Source of the DNA: Nematostella vectensis
Lineage: Eukaryota; Cnidaria; Anthozoa; Actiniaria; Edwardsiidae
Reading direction: 5' to 3'
Assembly (NCBI RefSeq): GCF_932526225.1
Contig: NC_064047.1
Location: 7,315,501-7,379,500, forward strand
DNA length: 64,000 bases
Under the pieces are notes generated by a model, which was not told the DNA's origin, did no database searches, and saw only the letters and a program-made list of their open reading frames with translations. How positions within the stretch are numbered: the first letter of the stretch is position 1; each line of letters begins with the position of its first letter. Positions 1 through 11,382 of the stretch are shown in pieces. The position numbers and the translations under genes were made by a program.

Positions 1-154
<154 letters not shown>

Positions 155-155
155 T

Positions 156-278
156 CTAGTCGAACCCGCTCCACCGCGGGTAGGACGAGCTCTGTGGTCA
201 AATCACGACCGAGTACAGCACGAAAAACATCCACGCTCGTCACGCCTGGCAAGCCTCCCATCCCTCTAACTCCCAAGG
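156..278 (-). mobile_element. Retroposon 3'-end fragment with AAAT tail
   Basis: About 120 bp of GC-richer unique sequence sits between the TATT tract and the minisatellite. Read on the minus strand it ends in an (AAAT)n tail, as a SINE or non-LTR retrotransposon 3' end would. It is nearly identical to 50481-50598. No ORF or polymerase III boxes were identified, so the element class is open. Confidence 0.45.
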
Positions 279-3200
279 TGAGACTTGGTAATGATATACG
301 CTAAGAATGCTACAAGGTGAAACGTGATACTGATATACGCTAAGAATGCTACAAGGTGAGACCTGGTACTGATATACGCTAAGAATGCTACAAGGTAAAA
401 CGTGGTACTGATATACGCTAAGAATGCTACAAGGTGAGACGTGGTACTGATATACGCTAAGAATGCTACAAGGTGAGACTTGGTACTGATATACGCTAAG
501 AATGCTACAAGGTGAGACGTGGTACTGATATACGCTAAGAATGCTACAAGGTGAGACGTGGTACTGATATACACTAAGAATGCTACAAGGTGAGACGTGG
601 TACTGATATACGCTAAGAATGCTACAAGGTGACACGTGGTACTGATATACGCTAAGAATGCTACAAGGTGAGACGTGGTACTGATACACGCTATGAATGC
701 TACAAGGTGAAACGTGGTACTTGTATACGCTAAGAATGCTACAAGGTGAAACGTGGTACTTGTATACGCTAAGAATGCTACAAGGTGAAACGTGGTACTG
801 ATATACGCTAAGAATGCTACAAGGTGAAACGTAGAACTGATATACGCTAAGAATGCTACAAGGTGAGACGTGGTACTGATATACGCTAAGAATGCTACAA
901 GGTGAGACGTGGTACTGATATACGCTAAGAATGCTACAAGGTGAGACTTCGTACTGATATACGCTAAGAATGCTACAAGGTGAGACTTGGTACTGATATA
1001 CGCTAAGAATGCTACAAGGTGAGACTTGGTACTGAAATACGCTAAGAATGCTACAAGGTGAGACGTGGTACTAGATATACGCTAAGAATGCTACAAGGTG
1101 AGACGTGGTACTGATATACACTAAGAATGCTACAAGGTGAGACGTGGTACTGATATACGCTAAGAATGCTACAAGGTGAGACGTGGTACTGATATACGCT
1201 AAGAATGCTACAAGTTGAGACTTGGTACTGATATACGCTAAGAATGCTACAAAGTGGAACGTGGTACTGATATACGCTAAGAATGCTACAAGGTGAAACG
1301 TGGTACTGATATACGCTAAGAATGCTACAAGGTGAGACGTGATACTGGTATACGCTAAGAATTCTACAAGGTGAGACGTGGTACTGATATACGCTAAGAA
1401 TGCTACAAGGTGAGACGTAGAACTGATATACGCTAAGAATGCTACAAGGTGAGACGTGGTACTGATATACGCTAAGAATGCTACAAGGTGAGACGTGGTA
1501 CTGATATACGCTAAGAATGCTACAAGGTGAGACGTGGTACTGATATACGCTAAGAATGCTACAAGGTGAGACGTGGTACTGATATACGCTAAGAATGCTA
1601 CAAGGTGAGACGTGGTACTGATATACGCTAAGAATGCTACAAGGTGAGACTTCGTACTGATATACGCTAAGAATGCTACAAGGTGAGACTTGGTACTGAT
1701 ATACGCTAAGAATGCTACAAGGTGAGACTTGGTACTGAAATACGCTAAGAATGCTACAAGGTGAGACGTGGTACTAGATATACGCTAAGAATGCTACAAG
1801 GCGAGACGTGGTACTGATATACGCTAAGAATGCTACAAGGTGAAACGTAGAACTGATATACGCTAAGAATGCTACAAGGTGAGACGTGGTACTGATATAC
1901 GCTAAGGATGCTACAAGGTGAGACGTGGTACTGATATACACTAAGAATGCTACAAGGTGAGACGTGGTACTGATATACGCTAAGAATGCTACAAGGTGAG
2001 ACGTGGTACTGATATACGCTAAGAATGCTACAAGTTGAGACGTGGTACTGATATACGCTAAGAATGCTACAAGGTGAGACGTGGTACTGATATACGCTAA
2101 GAATGCTACAAGGTGAGACGTGGTACTGATACACGCTATGAATGCTACAAGGTGAAATGTGGTACTTGTATACGCTAAGAATGCTACAAGGTGAAACGTG
2201 GTACTTGTATACGCTAATAATGCTACAAGGTGAAACGTGGTACTGATATACGCTAAGAATGCTACAAGGTGAAATGTAGAACTGATATACGCTAAGAATG
2301 CTACAAGGTGAGACGTGGTACTGATATACGCTAAGAATGCTACAAGGTGAGACGTGGTACTGATATACGCTAAGAATGCTACAAGGTGAGACTTCGTACT
2401 GATATACGCTAAGAATGCTACAAGGTGAGACTTGGTACTGATATACGCTAAGAATGCTACAAGGTGAGACTTGGTACTGAAATACGCTAAGAATGCTACA
2501 AGGTGAGACGTGGTACTAGATATACGCTAAGAATGCTGCAAGGTGAGACGTGGTACTGATATACGCTAAGAATGCTACAAGGCGGGACGTGGTACTGATA
2601 TACACTAAGAATGCTACAAGGTGAGACGTGGTACTCATATACGCTAAGAATGCTACAAGGTGAGACGTGGTACTGATATAAGCTAAGAATGCTACAAGGT
2701 GAGACGTGGTACTGATATACACTAAGAATGCTACAAGGTGAGACGTGGTACTGATATACGCTAAGAATGCTACAAGGTGAAACGTAGAACTGATATACGC
2801 TAAGAATGCTACAAGGTGAGACGTGGTACTGATATACGCTAAGAATGCTACAAGGTGAGACGTGGTACTGATATACGCTAAGAATGCTACAAGGTGAGAC
2901 TTCGTACTGATATACGCTAAGAATGCTACAAGGTGAGACTTGGTACTGATATACGCTAAGAATGCTACAAGGTGAGACTTGGTACTGAAATACGCTAAGA
3001 ATGCTACAAGGTGAGACGTGGTACTAGATATACGCTAAGAATGCTACAAGGTGAGACGTGGTACTGATATACGCTAAGAATGCTACAAGGTGAGACGTGG
3101 TACTGATATACACTAAGAATGCTACAAGGTGAGACGTGGTACTGATATACACTAAGAATGCTACAAGGTGAGACGTGGTACTGATATACGCTAAGAATGC

Positions 3201-3975
3201 TACAAGGTGAGACGTGGTACTGATATCCGCTAAGAATGCTACAAGTTGAGACTTGGTACTGATAGACGCTAAGAATGCTACAAGGTGAGACTTGGTACTG
3301 ATATACGCTAAGAATGCTACAAGGTGAGACGTGATACTGATATACACTAAGAATGCTACAAGGTGAGACGTGATACTGATATACGCTAAGAATGCTACAA
3401 GGTGAGACGTGGTACTGATATACGCTAAGAATGCTACAAGGTGAGACGTGGTACTGGTATACGCTAAGAATGCTACAAGGTGAGACGTGGTACTGATATA
3501 CGCTAAGAATGCTTCAAGGTGAGACGTGGTACTGGTATACGCTAAGAATGCTACAAGGTGAGACGTGGTACTGATATACACTAAGAATGCTACAAGGTGA
3601 GACGTGGTACTGATATACGCTAAGAATGCTACAAGGTGAGACGTGATACTGATATACGCTAAGAATTCTACAAGGTGAGACGTGGTACTGATATACGCTA
3701 AGAATGCTACAAGGTGAGACCTGGTACTGATATACGCTAAGAATGCTTACAACGTCACTCTGTACTGATATACACTAAGAATGCTACAAGGTGAGACGTG
3801 GTACTGATATACGCTAAGAATGCTACAAGGTGAGACGTGATACTGATATACACTAAGAATGCTACAAGTAGAGACGTGATACTGATATACGCTAAGAATG
3901 CTACAAGGTGAGACGTGATACTGATATACGCTAAGAATGCTTACAAGGTCACTCTTATATCTGATATACGCTTAA
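279..3975. repeat. 39-bp minisatellite array 1 (about 94 units)
   Basis: The unit core is ACTGATATACGCTAAGAATG followed by a variable CTACAAGGTGAGACGTGGT, 39 bp in all. Common variants are GAGACTTGG, GAAACG and ACTAGATATAC. A marker block beginning GAGACTTCG recurs at 943, 1646, 2388 and 2896, so the array contains higher-order repeats of 18, 19 and 13 units, each plus one base. The array lies in the intron before the last two exons of the kinesin-tail-like gene (4070-4724). Because 39 is a multiple of three, two minus-strand frames stay open as 13-residue repeats; these are not genes. Confidence 0.95.
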
Positions 3976-4069
3976 AATACAAGTACTAGTTTTCCAATAT
4001 TAGTTTTCCATGAAGGTTAGAGAGGCGTCACTGATAGTCGAGGTTTCTAAACAAGGCTCTTTATTTCAG

Positions 4070-4724
4070 AATGAGAGCAGCACTTTAAGTCTTGCGGAGC
4101 ACCAGTCCGCGAAGAAGAAGAAGAAAGATTTCTTCGGCAAGCTTTTCGACTCCGCCGGTGAGTCCTGCCAGAAGCACCTTAAGAATTTGGTTTTTTTTTG
4201 TATAGTAATTTAGTAGAAACTGGTTAATATTGAGAATAAAGAAAGGACACATGAATTGCTCTCAATAGAACCGGATACCGTTCTTTGTTTTTTTAAGCCG
4301 CCATTTTGTCTTGGCAGTGATGTTAGTATAAGTGATATTATGTTGATGATAATGATGATAATGATACGTTATGGTTTGTAATGTGATAATAATGATGATG
4401 ATGATGATGATTGATTATGGTGATTATGATGGAAAAAGATATTATGATTTATAATAATGATAATTATAGTGATAATTTTATTATGTTATGATGGTGATGT
4501 AAATGGTGATGATAACAATGATTATATATTTTCTCCTAGGTGACGAAAACTCCCCTTCCCGAGTTCCGCCATCAGGGAAGAAGAAGAGAAAGCTTCTAAA
4601 GAAAGACATATCCGGTCCCATGGACACATTCTCCCCGACGCCCGTCAGAGGCTCAGTCAGCGAGGCGAGCAAAGATGACCCTGCTAGACGATTAATCACT
4701 CGACAATTGCGCTCAAGAAAATAA
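4070..4724 (+). CDS. C-terminal tail exons of KIF20B-like coiled-coil protein, upstream copy (partial)
   Basis: Two exons, 4070-4157 and 4540-4724, are joined by GTGAGT at 4158 and a CTCCTAG acceptor before 4540, with a phase-1 junction. They encode a basic tail: a lysine run followed by FFGKLFDS, then [14 protein letters not shown], and finally ITRQLRSRK and a stop. The order (FG-rich helix, KRKL..DIS.P segment, basic LR.R end) resembles what I recall of the kinesin-6 KIF20B/MPHOSPH1 C-terminus. That is from memory and unverified. The rest of this copy lies left of the window, beyond the minisatellite intron. It differs from the copy at 52160-52854 by substitutions, an extra Lys and an extra ARRL segment. 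Exons are near-certain; the family name is tentative. Confidence 0.6.
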
Positions 4725-5450
4725 TAAGAGAAATCAGCATATAAGTGAGGTGTCCTTTTATAATTTACAAAAAAAGTCTGGATTTTTTTAATCGGAACTT
4801 TTCCAAACAATCGTAATAGCTAATAATATAGTTGCAACTATAACGCTATTTGAAACCCACTACCATCAATTCACAGAAAATGTCTGGATCTTTTTGATTG
4901 GGGCTTTTCCAAACAATTTGATAGCTGTTAATATAGTTACAACTATAACGGGTATTTGAAACCCACTATCGTCAATTATTATTTACTGCCATAGAACTTG
5001 GACATATTCAAATTTGGTCTGACTGTTTAAGATAGTGTTCTTGGGAATACATCTTTACCAGCGGAAAATAATAGAAAACGCTATTTTTAAAAAGAGGAAG
5101 GGGGGAGTTAGTTAGCAAACTAGATTATATGTTGTTGTTGTTTGCATATTGAAATATGTAAATATATTGAATATTGAATATATACATTTGAAATATGTTT
5201 TTGTGAACCCAAAAGAATGAGTTGTGTCATTGGGGAACAAAAACAAGTTGCTAATACGTTGCTTGTCACCGTGCTAAACTTTATAGAAAAGAAACACAGT
5301 TTAGATGAATCAAGAATGTATTGTAAATACAAAGTTGAAAATTGGAAAATAAATGTAGAGAAATATACTGTTGTAGCGGTTTTGATAAGCAGTATAATGA
5401 AATGAGTTATTCATTTTGTTACGCTCATCTTAAAATAATCAAATCTCAGC

Positions 5451-5616
5451 AGCCTAGCCCCAGGCGTTTTTACCGGGTTTCCTGTGCTCGGTGACGAACC
5501 GTGAGGTAGCTTGGGGGCTGGGACGAGCTCACCCACAGAACGGGGAGATGGTTTCCTGTGACGTCACAACTCTTACCATACACAGGAAACCCAATAAGAA
5601 CGCCTGGGACTAGGCT
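5451..5616. mobile_element. Fold-back/MITE-like element, about 37-bp arms
   Basis: The left arm starts AGCCTAGCCCCAGGCG at 5451. The right arm, reverse-complemented from 5616, starts AGCCTAGTCCCAGGCG, and both continue into GGGTTTCCTGTG. The centre holds no ORF of note. A second copy at 53542-53707 comes from the segmental duplication. Confidence 0.7.
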
Positions 5617-5704
5617 TATCAAATCTCCTTTATTTCGTTTCAACAAGTGCTCTTCTTTCGTCCCTGCGATCGGTATAAAACACAGCTCGATTAATTTAAA
5701 GCCG

Positions 5705-5918
5705 CATTGTCACCAGTTTGCTTCCGGAGGTCCGTCGGAAACCTCAAAAGAATCTATTAGAATCCGCGCTGTAAAACGGGCCATCCGCTCTAAATTATCA
5801 GTCCTCGAAGAAATTTCCAAGACACTGCTTTTAAAATTTTGAAATATTTTCCGCAGTTTCCGTTTAAAATCATCGGAGATTGTTACGTAATCGACCGGAA
5901 GTAAACTGATGACAATTG
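5705..5918. mobile_element. Second fold-back element
   Basis: CATTGTCACCAGTTTGCTTC at 5705 is inverted at 5895-5918, where the reverse complement reads CAATTGTCATCAGTTTACTT. Both arms continue to CCGG. The arms enclose about 165 bp. The structure suggests a short non-autonomous DNA element; no transposase is present. Confidence 0.5.
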
Positions 5919-6302
5919 AGCCAGTTGGACACATAATTAGCATAGTTTACATGTTGAAAATAAGGAGTCATATATCCCCTTTGAATTACGTACTGACTAG
6001 AGAGAAGAAAAAGGGTTATTAATTTCGCTATTGTGACGGTTGCACTAAAAGTACCCTGGAAACCAGGGACACCTTATATTTTTCGAGCAAAGATGGGCTG
6101 ACTTTGTTTTCGACTTTCTAAACGAACAGGGTAAAGCGGACTGCCAACATCTCGACCGAACCCCAGGCCACATGAGGTGCGCGCGCAAGCGGCCCCTTGG
6201 CCGCCAAAAATGGGTCATTTCTTATCGAGGGTTCTTCAAATACTATCTTTTTCCTTGTGATGCTAAGAGTGCGCTTGAGTGGCGATGGGGCTCATAGTGT
6301 TG

Positions 6303-7956
6303 TGTAATGATTCGACGGGAGGACTTCTTTTGACTGGGATCGTATCTTTATTCTTATAAGTCAGTAGGATGAAGAGTGTTGAGGATTTACAATGTGGTCC
6401 TATTTGTAGCAAAACAGATAGTACGTTTGATTGACAAGCACTGACCACGTGTGCAGAGTGCAGTGATTGGACGGTACTTGACAATGCAAACAGTTACATC
6501 AGATATCATTAGCTGTCGGCAAAATTAACGATAACAAAGGAAAGCTTTGAAAAGAATTTAAGGATACAAAACGAATGTCCTTTGCCATGAAACTAAGGGA
6601 GTCGGTAGGAAAGGTAAAAAGGTAACTTTGGAGAAACAAATATGTAACTTGTAATCGAAAGTTACTTAACGGAAGGGGAAAGAACTGGTCGCTCAAGTAG
6701 CGTAGGTGTGATGTTTGCTGACTTAGATTAGCATAGATAATCAGATTGCCAACACTGCAGAGCTAAGCACCTCCTACTTGAGTGTGGGCGATCCTACGTG
6801 CTATGCTAATGATACCGGCAATCAACGTCCGACATCTAAAGGAAACTATATAAACAGAAGACTTGTAAGTTTACCAACTTAATGGGAAGTTGAAGACAGA
6901 TAAGTCCCAAAACATGGTACTGTACAGGACCCGAAATGATCACAGGACCCGAAACGATCCCAGGACCCGAAATGATCCCCAAAACTACCCCAACTGATCC
7001 GACCCGAAACGATAACGAGGAGTCCCCGAAATCAACCCCACGGAATTGCGGTAATGGACAAAGGGAAAGCAGAAGAAAGCACTTCCAATTCTTAAAGCAT
7101 AATTAAGGGTTGACAGCGAATCTATTTCTAAATAACATGACTTAAAAAACTTAAATTCCAATACAATACTTCTATTTATTACATTGCCCCGGCGGTAAAC
7201 CCGTAAACAGAGTCCAAAACAAATACACAACTTTAAATTGCTACTGAAAGGAGTACAACATAAACATAGCACAGCCAAAGCACAGCCTTGCTCAGAAAAA
7301 AACAAACTTTTGACCTTTGCAGTTCCAACACATGACTCTGACACTATAAATCTCGATTCCGGTAAACATCACCCCTAAAAAATCTATATTCATATTATTT
7401 ATTCACGCCTGGTTCTTCAAATTACCATCACGGGAATTTTTATTTGACCCCAATTGCTGACTCAACCAAGCTGTCGAAAGCTGTATTTCCCGCGCAGTCG
7501 TATATAAAAATCTTAATACTATGGTTTTAGTTAATTCAAATTTCTGGATAGTGACAAAAATGACGCAAAAATGTTTCATATGTTTTTAAAACTGAAAGCC
7601 AATCCTTTCACATTCCTTTTGTTTGTCCATTACAGCAATTCCTTGGGGTTCATTTCGGGGACTCTTGGGGATCGTTTCGGGTCCCGGGATCAGTTGGGGT
7701 ACTTTTGGGGATCATTTCGGGTCCTGGGATCATTTCGGGTCCTGTACAGTACGACCCGATAAATGTCATTATGTCACTAATTCTTATAATTAAACGAACA
7801 ACTTCCTGTTCAGCTAAATCAACAAAACTAACAATGCCGCAAGAATACTTTCAACCTTGAACAACCTTTTCAGCTAGAGCAAATATCTTAACTTTGTCTA
7901 TTTGCTCACTACAATTAGCAAAATACAGATTCATTCTAACATAACCTATCATAACA
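6303..7956 (-). repeat. LTR a (3' LTR of left unit), interrupted by an 828-bp insertion
   Basis: It starts TGTAATGATTCGACGGG and ends CCTATCATAACA on the plus strand, giving TG...CA termini. Without the 6921-7748 insert and its duplicated GTAC it is about 822 bp, matching LTR b (820 bp). Oriented by the genes, this is the 3' LTR. Flanking target duplication is not clear; TAGTG lies near both outer edges of the array but not flush. Confidence 0.85.
6921..7748. mobile_element. Inverted-repeat element inserted in LTR a, GTAC target duplication
   Basis: The ends read TGTACAGGACCCGAAATGAT and its inverse, flanked by GTAC at 6917-6920 and 7749-7752. LTR b has a single uninterrupted GTAC at the same site, which proves the insertion. 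The termini carry tandem copies of an ACCCGAAA(T/C)GATC-type motif. No transposase ORF is seen, so it is non-autonomous. The copy at 55003-55855 sits at the same LTR position in the duplicated locus. Confidence 0.85.
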
Positions 7957-7957
7957 T

Positions 7958-7970
7958 GGTCTCCCCCTTT
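7958..7970 (-). promoter_or_regulatory. Polypurine tract candidate, left unit
   Basis: On the minus strand AAAGGGGGAGACC lies directly upstream of the 3' LTR start (TGTTATGATAGG). This is the expected position and composition for a plus-strand priming tract. The same tract abuts the other units at 14838-14850 and about 56065-56077. Confidence 0.75.
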
Positions 7971-8497
7971 GAAGACAAGCGTCCCCGCTTGAAAATTTGA
8001 TATATCATGTAAATGATTCATGCTAAACTAGAGAAGATGTCCGATAAAAGATAATTTGAAAATCAATGCTTATATAATTTTTTTGTTTGTTTTGTTTTTG
8101 AAATCCCTGAGTAAATAAATGCTAATTTGAATATGATTATAATTAAGCGTGAGTGCTTTTGACTGTACGGCAAGCTAAACAACTCCGAATTCACCAAAGA
8201 GAACTAGAAAATGACTTTCAGTTGAAAAAAAACGAAGAATGAATTTACAGTGTGATTGAAAACACTTTTTATAACATGAAATATTTACCAAGCTGAAAGG
8301 TAAACGAATATTGTCGCTTACGAATCACGTATCCGAGCAACAGAAAGTAATAAGTAAATAGAAAGTAGTCCTTTTTGGCTTAGTTGAATGGAGGCCGTAA
8401 ATAACAGAGCGAGAGAGTGTCCTTTTTCCTAGTCGGAATTCATGCGATGTCGCAGCATGGACTCAGTTCATCCGGGTGGAGGTGTTTAAGTGGCTGG
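7971..8497 (-). other. Retroelement 3' non-coding segment, left unit
   Basis: About 500 bp lies between the purine tract and the end of the env-like frame. It is AT-rich with no sustained ORF and has counterparts at 14851-15375 and 56078-56606, with small indels. Confidence 0.6.
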
Positions 8498-10068
8498 TTA
8501 AGCGTAAGTTGCTCTGAGAGGTTCCGTTGGATATACCAGCTCTGTGTCGTCAACGACGGACGGTCGCTCGAGGTCATGCTCCTCCTCGTCGTCCTCCTGT
8601 GACTCGCAGCGTGGTTTCTTGGGTGGCGGTACCAACTCAAAGTGGGGTTCGTGTGGAGGTGATGAGCGTAGGGGGGGCTTGCGGCGCTGATGCTTGAGGC
8701 GCTCGAAAACACCATGATGATAACAAGCGTATGCCATAAGAAGGACGAAGTTCAACAGTGAGACAGCTACTGAAGCGTATAGTAGAATTTCGTTGATTGT
8801 GTTGACCTCAACCTCGCTGATGGCCTCAATGTCGCCGTGGATTTTGTCAATCTGTGCCGTGAATTGTCGATCGAGCACGCGGTACGTCTCGTCTAGCCCA
8901 CGAAGAATGGAGTGGTTCATGACGGTGAACGGCGGAATGATAAGCGTACGGAAGTGAAGGTCTAATTGTTTATCGTCCATTACCGACTTCCAAGAGGTAT
9001 ATTGGAGATGTGTCTCTCCAAAGATCGGTAACTCGATTTCCATACGCTGTGGGCATTCGCCGATACCGGACGTAGCGCTCTCGAAGGATACGTTGCAGGG
9101 TAAATGGAATACCGCCAGAGGTGTCACACGCATGGGACCATTGTTTGTGGTCAACGTCCCGGATGTTGCAGACAAGAAGTAACGTCCGCCGATGTGGTGA
9201 ATTGCCTTCAGGCCGTCACAGTTCTTTGATGTTATGTGGTGTCGTGGATAAGCCATGTGAGAGTATGGAGATCAAAGGAACCCCAACCAGTTTGGATTTT
9301 GAACGACATTAAGAAGGTTAGTGGGGCACAGAACAAACTCATTGTTTGTCATACACTTTGATAGAATGGCATCAGTAACCAGCATTTGATTGTTTTTACA
9401 TGTGATTAGTAGTAGATTACGCTGAAGAACTGGGCCGGTGAAACAAGTGTTGGATACGTTAAATTTTAAGGGGGGTAAGGTTCTCTATAGTACACATGTG
9501 TTGTACCGAAGTTACAATTGGTAGTGTGAAAAGCATAGTGGCTTCTAGCTTGCTTTGGGATACAGAGACCTTTTTGCCTTCGTCCGAAAGCGTAAAATCC
9601 ACCATAGGTTCCATAAGAAGTGGAACGCCTTCATCTAACAATTGTTTTGTAACTATAAGGGAGGAATCCGTTTCCAATCTGTCCGCCACTTGACGATTGA
9701 TATAGGGCGGAAGTGAGTCGTATCCCACAAGTGTTTTACTGGCTAGCCTAGAGAATTGTGTGACTGTATCACGAATTTCCGACAAGCGCAGGATTGTGGC
9801 GAATTTAGTGTTAATTTCGATTGCGTACTTTGATAAAAACTCCATTTGCATGTTTTTGTTGCAATTGTCCTTTTTAGCAAACTCCCGAAAGGTTAGCCGT
9901 CATCGGACAAATGTATCCTTGACAATTTTCATGTCCTCGGACACGCGGTTTAACTTCGTAGCCATACTGTCTACCGTTTTTTATCAAGTAAACGACCTTG
10001 CCGTTACTGATGGTCCAAACGTTTTTCTTGGGTTTTAATGATGTTTTTACAAATAATTCCTGGGTCAA
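8498..10068 (-). pseudogene. Env-like membrane protein remnant, left unit (frame-broken)
   Basis: Three minus-strand open segments (9874-10068, 9459-9851, 8498-9256) lie in three different frames, downstream of the pol remnant where an envelope gene is expected. The last segment (252 aa) has scattered Cys, an NVS sequon, and a hydrophobic span near residues 158-182 (core LLYASVAVSLLNFVLLMAYA), followed by a basic then acidic tail. This fits a type I fusion-type glycoprotein C-terminus, but no named Env family is recognised from sequence alone. It is disrupted and not expected to be expressed as one protein. Confidence 0.5.
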
Positions 10069-10383
10069 ACGGAAACTGCCCGCTTTGGTTAATTACCCGG
10101 AAGGGAACGTCTGTCCCTAGAGTTGTGCGCTCGTGGATGGTGGCTGGTTGTGAGCCTGGATTGATTAGTTTGACAGAAGCCAATACTTGCGCTCTTGTAA
10201 TGTTACAATTAATGTGTAGATTTTGTGATGGTATAGTGAGCGGAGGCTGTTCTTGAGTGAGCTTGCGATTATCAATATGAACGGGTGCACTAAACTTTAA
10301 AAATGACGGAATAATGAGGACCCGATGTGTGTTTACCGTTGCCGGCTGAGGGACGCGTGAATCTAATGAAGGGAATTCATTAA
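10069..10383 (-). pseudogene. PR-RT linker remnant of pol, left unit
   Basis: The minus-strand frame contains a segment ending in an ATIHERTTLG-type motif. It resembles the conserved stretch between protease and reverse transcriptase in Ty3/gypsy pol (a VxLxNP..P.TL..GT.LG pattern, recalled). Where RT should follow, the sequence passes directly into the env-like module at about 10050. No RT YxDD, RNase H or integrase HHCC/DDE motifs appear anywhere in the unit. Confidence 0.5.
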
Positions 10384-11382
10384 CCCATTGACTCCTGGCT
10401 TTTTTGGAGCTGAATTTACAAAAAACAGACTGAAAACAGATACCTCCCCCCCTATTCTGAGTTTTATACAGCCCGTCAAAGTCAAACACAGCTGCACCTA
10501 GTCAGCGGTATCCAAGCTTTCCAACAGTGCTTTGCGGTCCCCACTTTTAATCCCTCGTCGATGTGCTGAAGCCAGCACAAGTTGATGGTTGCTTGTATTT
10601 TTCATCAAAAATACAGCTATGAGCATATTAGGAGAGTGTCTCAGGACATCATGAAGTCTTTTGGGGCATAATTGAGTGCTTTGCTTATGGATATTTGCAA
10701 GCAAAGGTGGATTCATGATGATTTTTTCTTGTTTGGCTTTGCCCGGATGAGAAAATAATTTTCTAATGAATCACCACAGCTCTCCTAAATGGTGTCTTTT
10801 CTGAAACCAAATTGATTCCAAAATTGTTTACACTGCTATTCTGGGTCTGTATGACCTGGAATTGATTCGTTTGGCTTCGGGGTGAAAAGACTTATAAAAA
10901 ACCATCTGACTTTGGGGAGAGGAGTGTTGACTGGCCCTCCCCTCGTGAATTTTCCCCTGGATCTCCCATAATGCTTTGCAATACGTAAAGATATTTTCGT
11001 GGTTGTACAATCCTTCAAGGAATGAACATTGTGTTTTGAGGCCAAGGAAATGTACCTGGAGGATCAGAATAAAGGTATCTATTTGTGTCTTGAGCTGTGT
11101 TTGCTGATTTCTCTCCCTTGTGTGGTATTTTGAGCGTTTTATTGAGAGGGGTGATTCTGCTTTTCTCTCCTTGTTCGATTTGAGATTTGTCAAAGAACCT
11201 GTGCTATTATTTGGCTTAAGAGTAGATGCCAACACCTTGGTTGGATGCATATCTGCAAGACCATTTATCCCTTAGACTGATGCCTGAGTATCTTCATCTT
11301 GTTGTGTTTATTTGGAATTTATGAATTTTTTGGGTTGTGGGTACTTCCCAAAGCCGGTACAGGCCGGTTCAGGGGTCAATGT
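10384..11382. mobile_element. TTAA-site insertion between linker and protease
   Basis: Copy 2 of the retroelement is continuous here, while copy 1 carries about 1 kb beginning directly after TTAA with CCCATTGACTCCTG and ending CAGGGGTCAATG. These are imperfect terminal inverted repeats. A TTAA target and CCC start are typical of piggyBac-type elements. The right junction has lost the second TTAA. A related, internally deleted copy starts after TTAA at 42702. Small ORFs inside (for example 10828-11250) are not recognised and I see no DDE transposase. Confidence 0.65.

Larger units (their letters stand above)
4725..6302. other. Intergenic spacer with fold-back elements
   Basis: This covers the 3' flank of the tail exons and AT-rich spacer, duplicated at 52855-54384. 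I see two fold-back elements (annotated separately) and no convincing gene. An open frame at 5558-5842 runs through both and is conserved only because the segment was recently duplicated. Confidence 0.7.

Noticed and set aside
240-3581. Long minus-strand frames of 13-residue repeats in the 39-bp arrays
   Set aside because: The period is a multiple of three, so any stop-free frame stays open. Two frames are open at once, there is no start context, and the array is intronic.
279-3975. Possible CRISPR array
   Set aside because: Repeats are directly contiguous with no unique spacers, and the setting is eukaryotic.
5558-5842. Conserved open frame also present at 53649-53990
   Set aside because: It crosses fold-back elements and is conserved only because the whole segment is recently duplicated. 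The 3' ends differ by frameshift, and no domain is seen.
6985-7344. Minus-strand 119-residue frame inside the GTAC element (also 55067-55426)
   Set aside because: No transposase motif; the element looks non-autonomous, and the frame is preserved only through the recent duplication.
8417-8602. Plus-strand frames opposite the retroelement genes
   Set aside because: They are shadows of the minus-strand gag, protease and env-like frames.
10828-11250. 140-residue frame in the TTAA insertion
   Set aside because: No DDE motif or recognisable family; basic, low-complexity composition.
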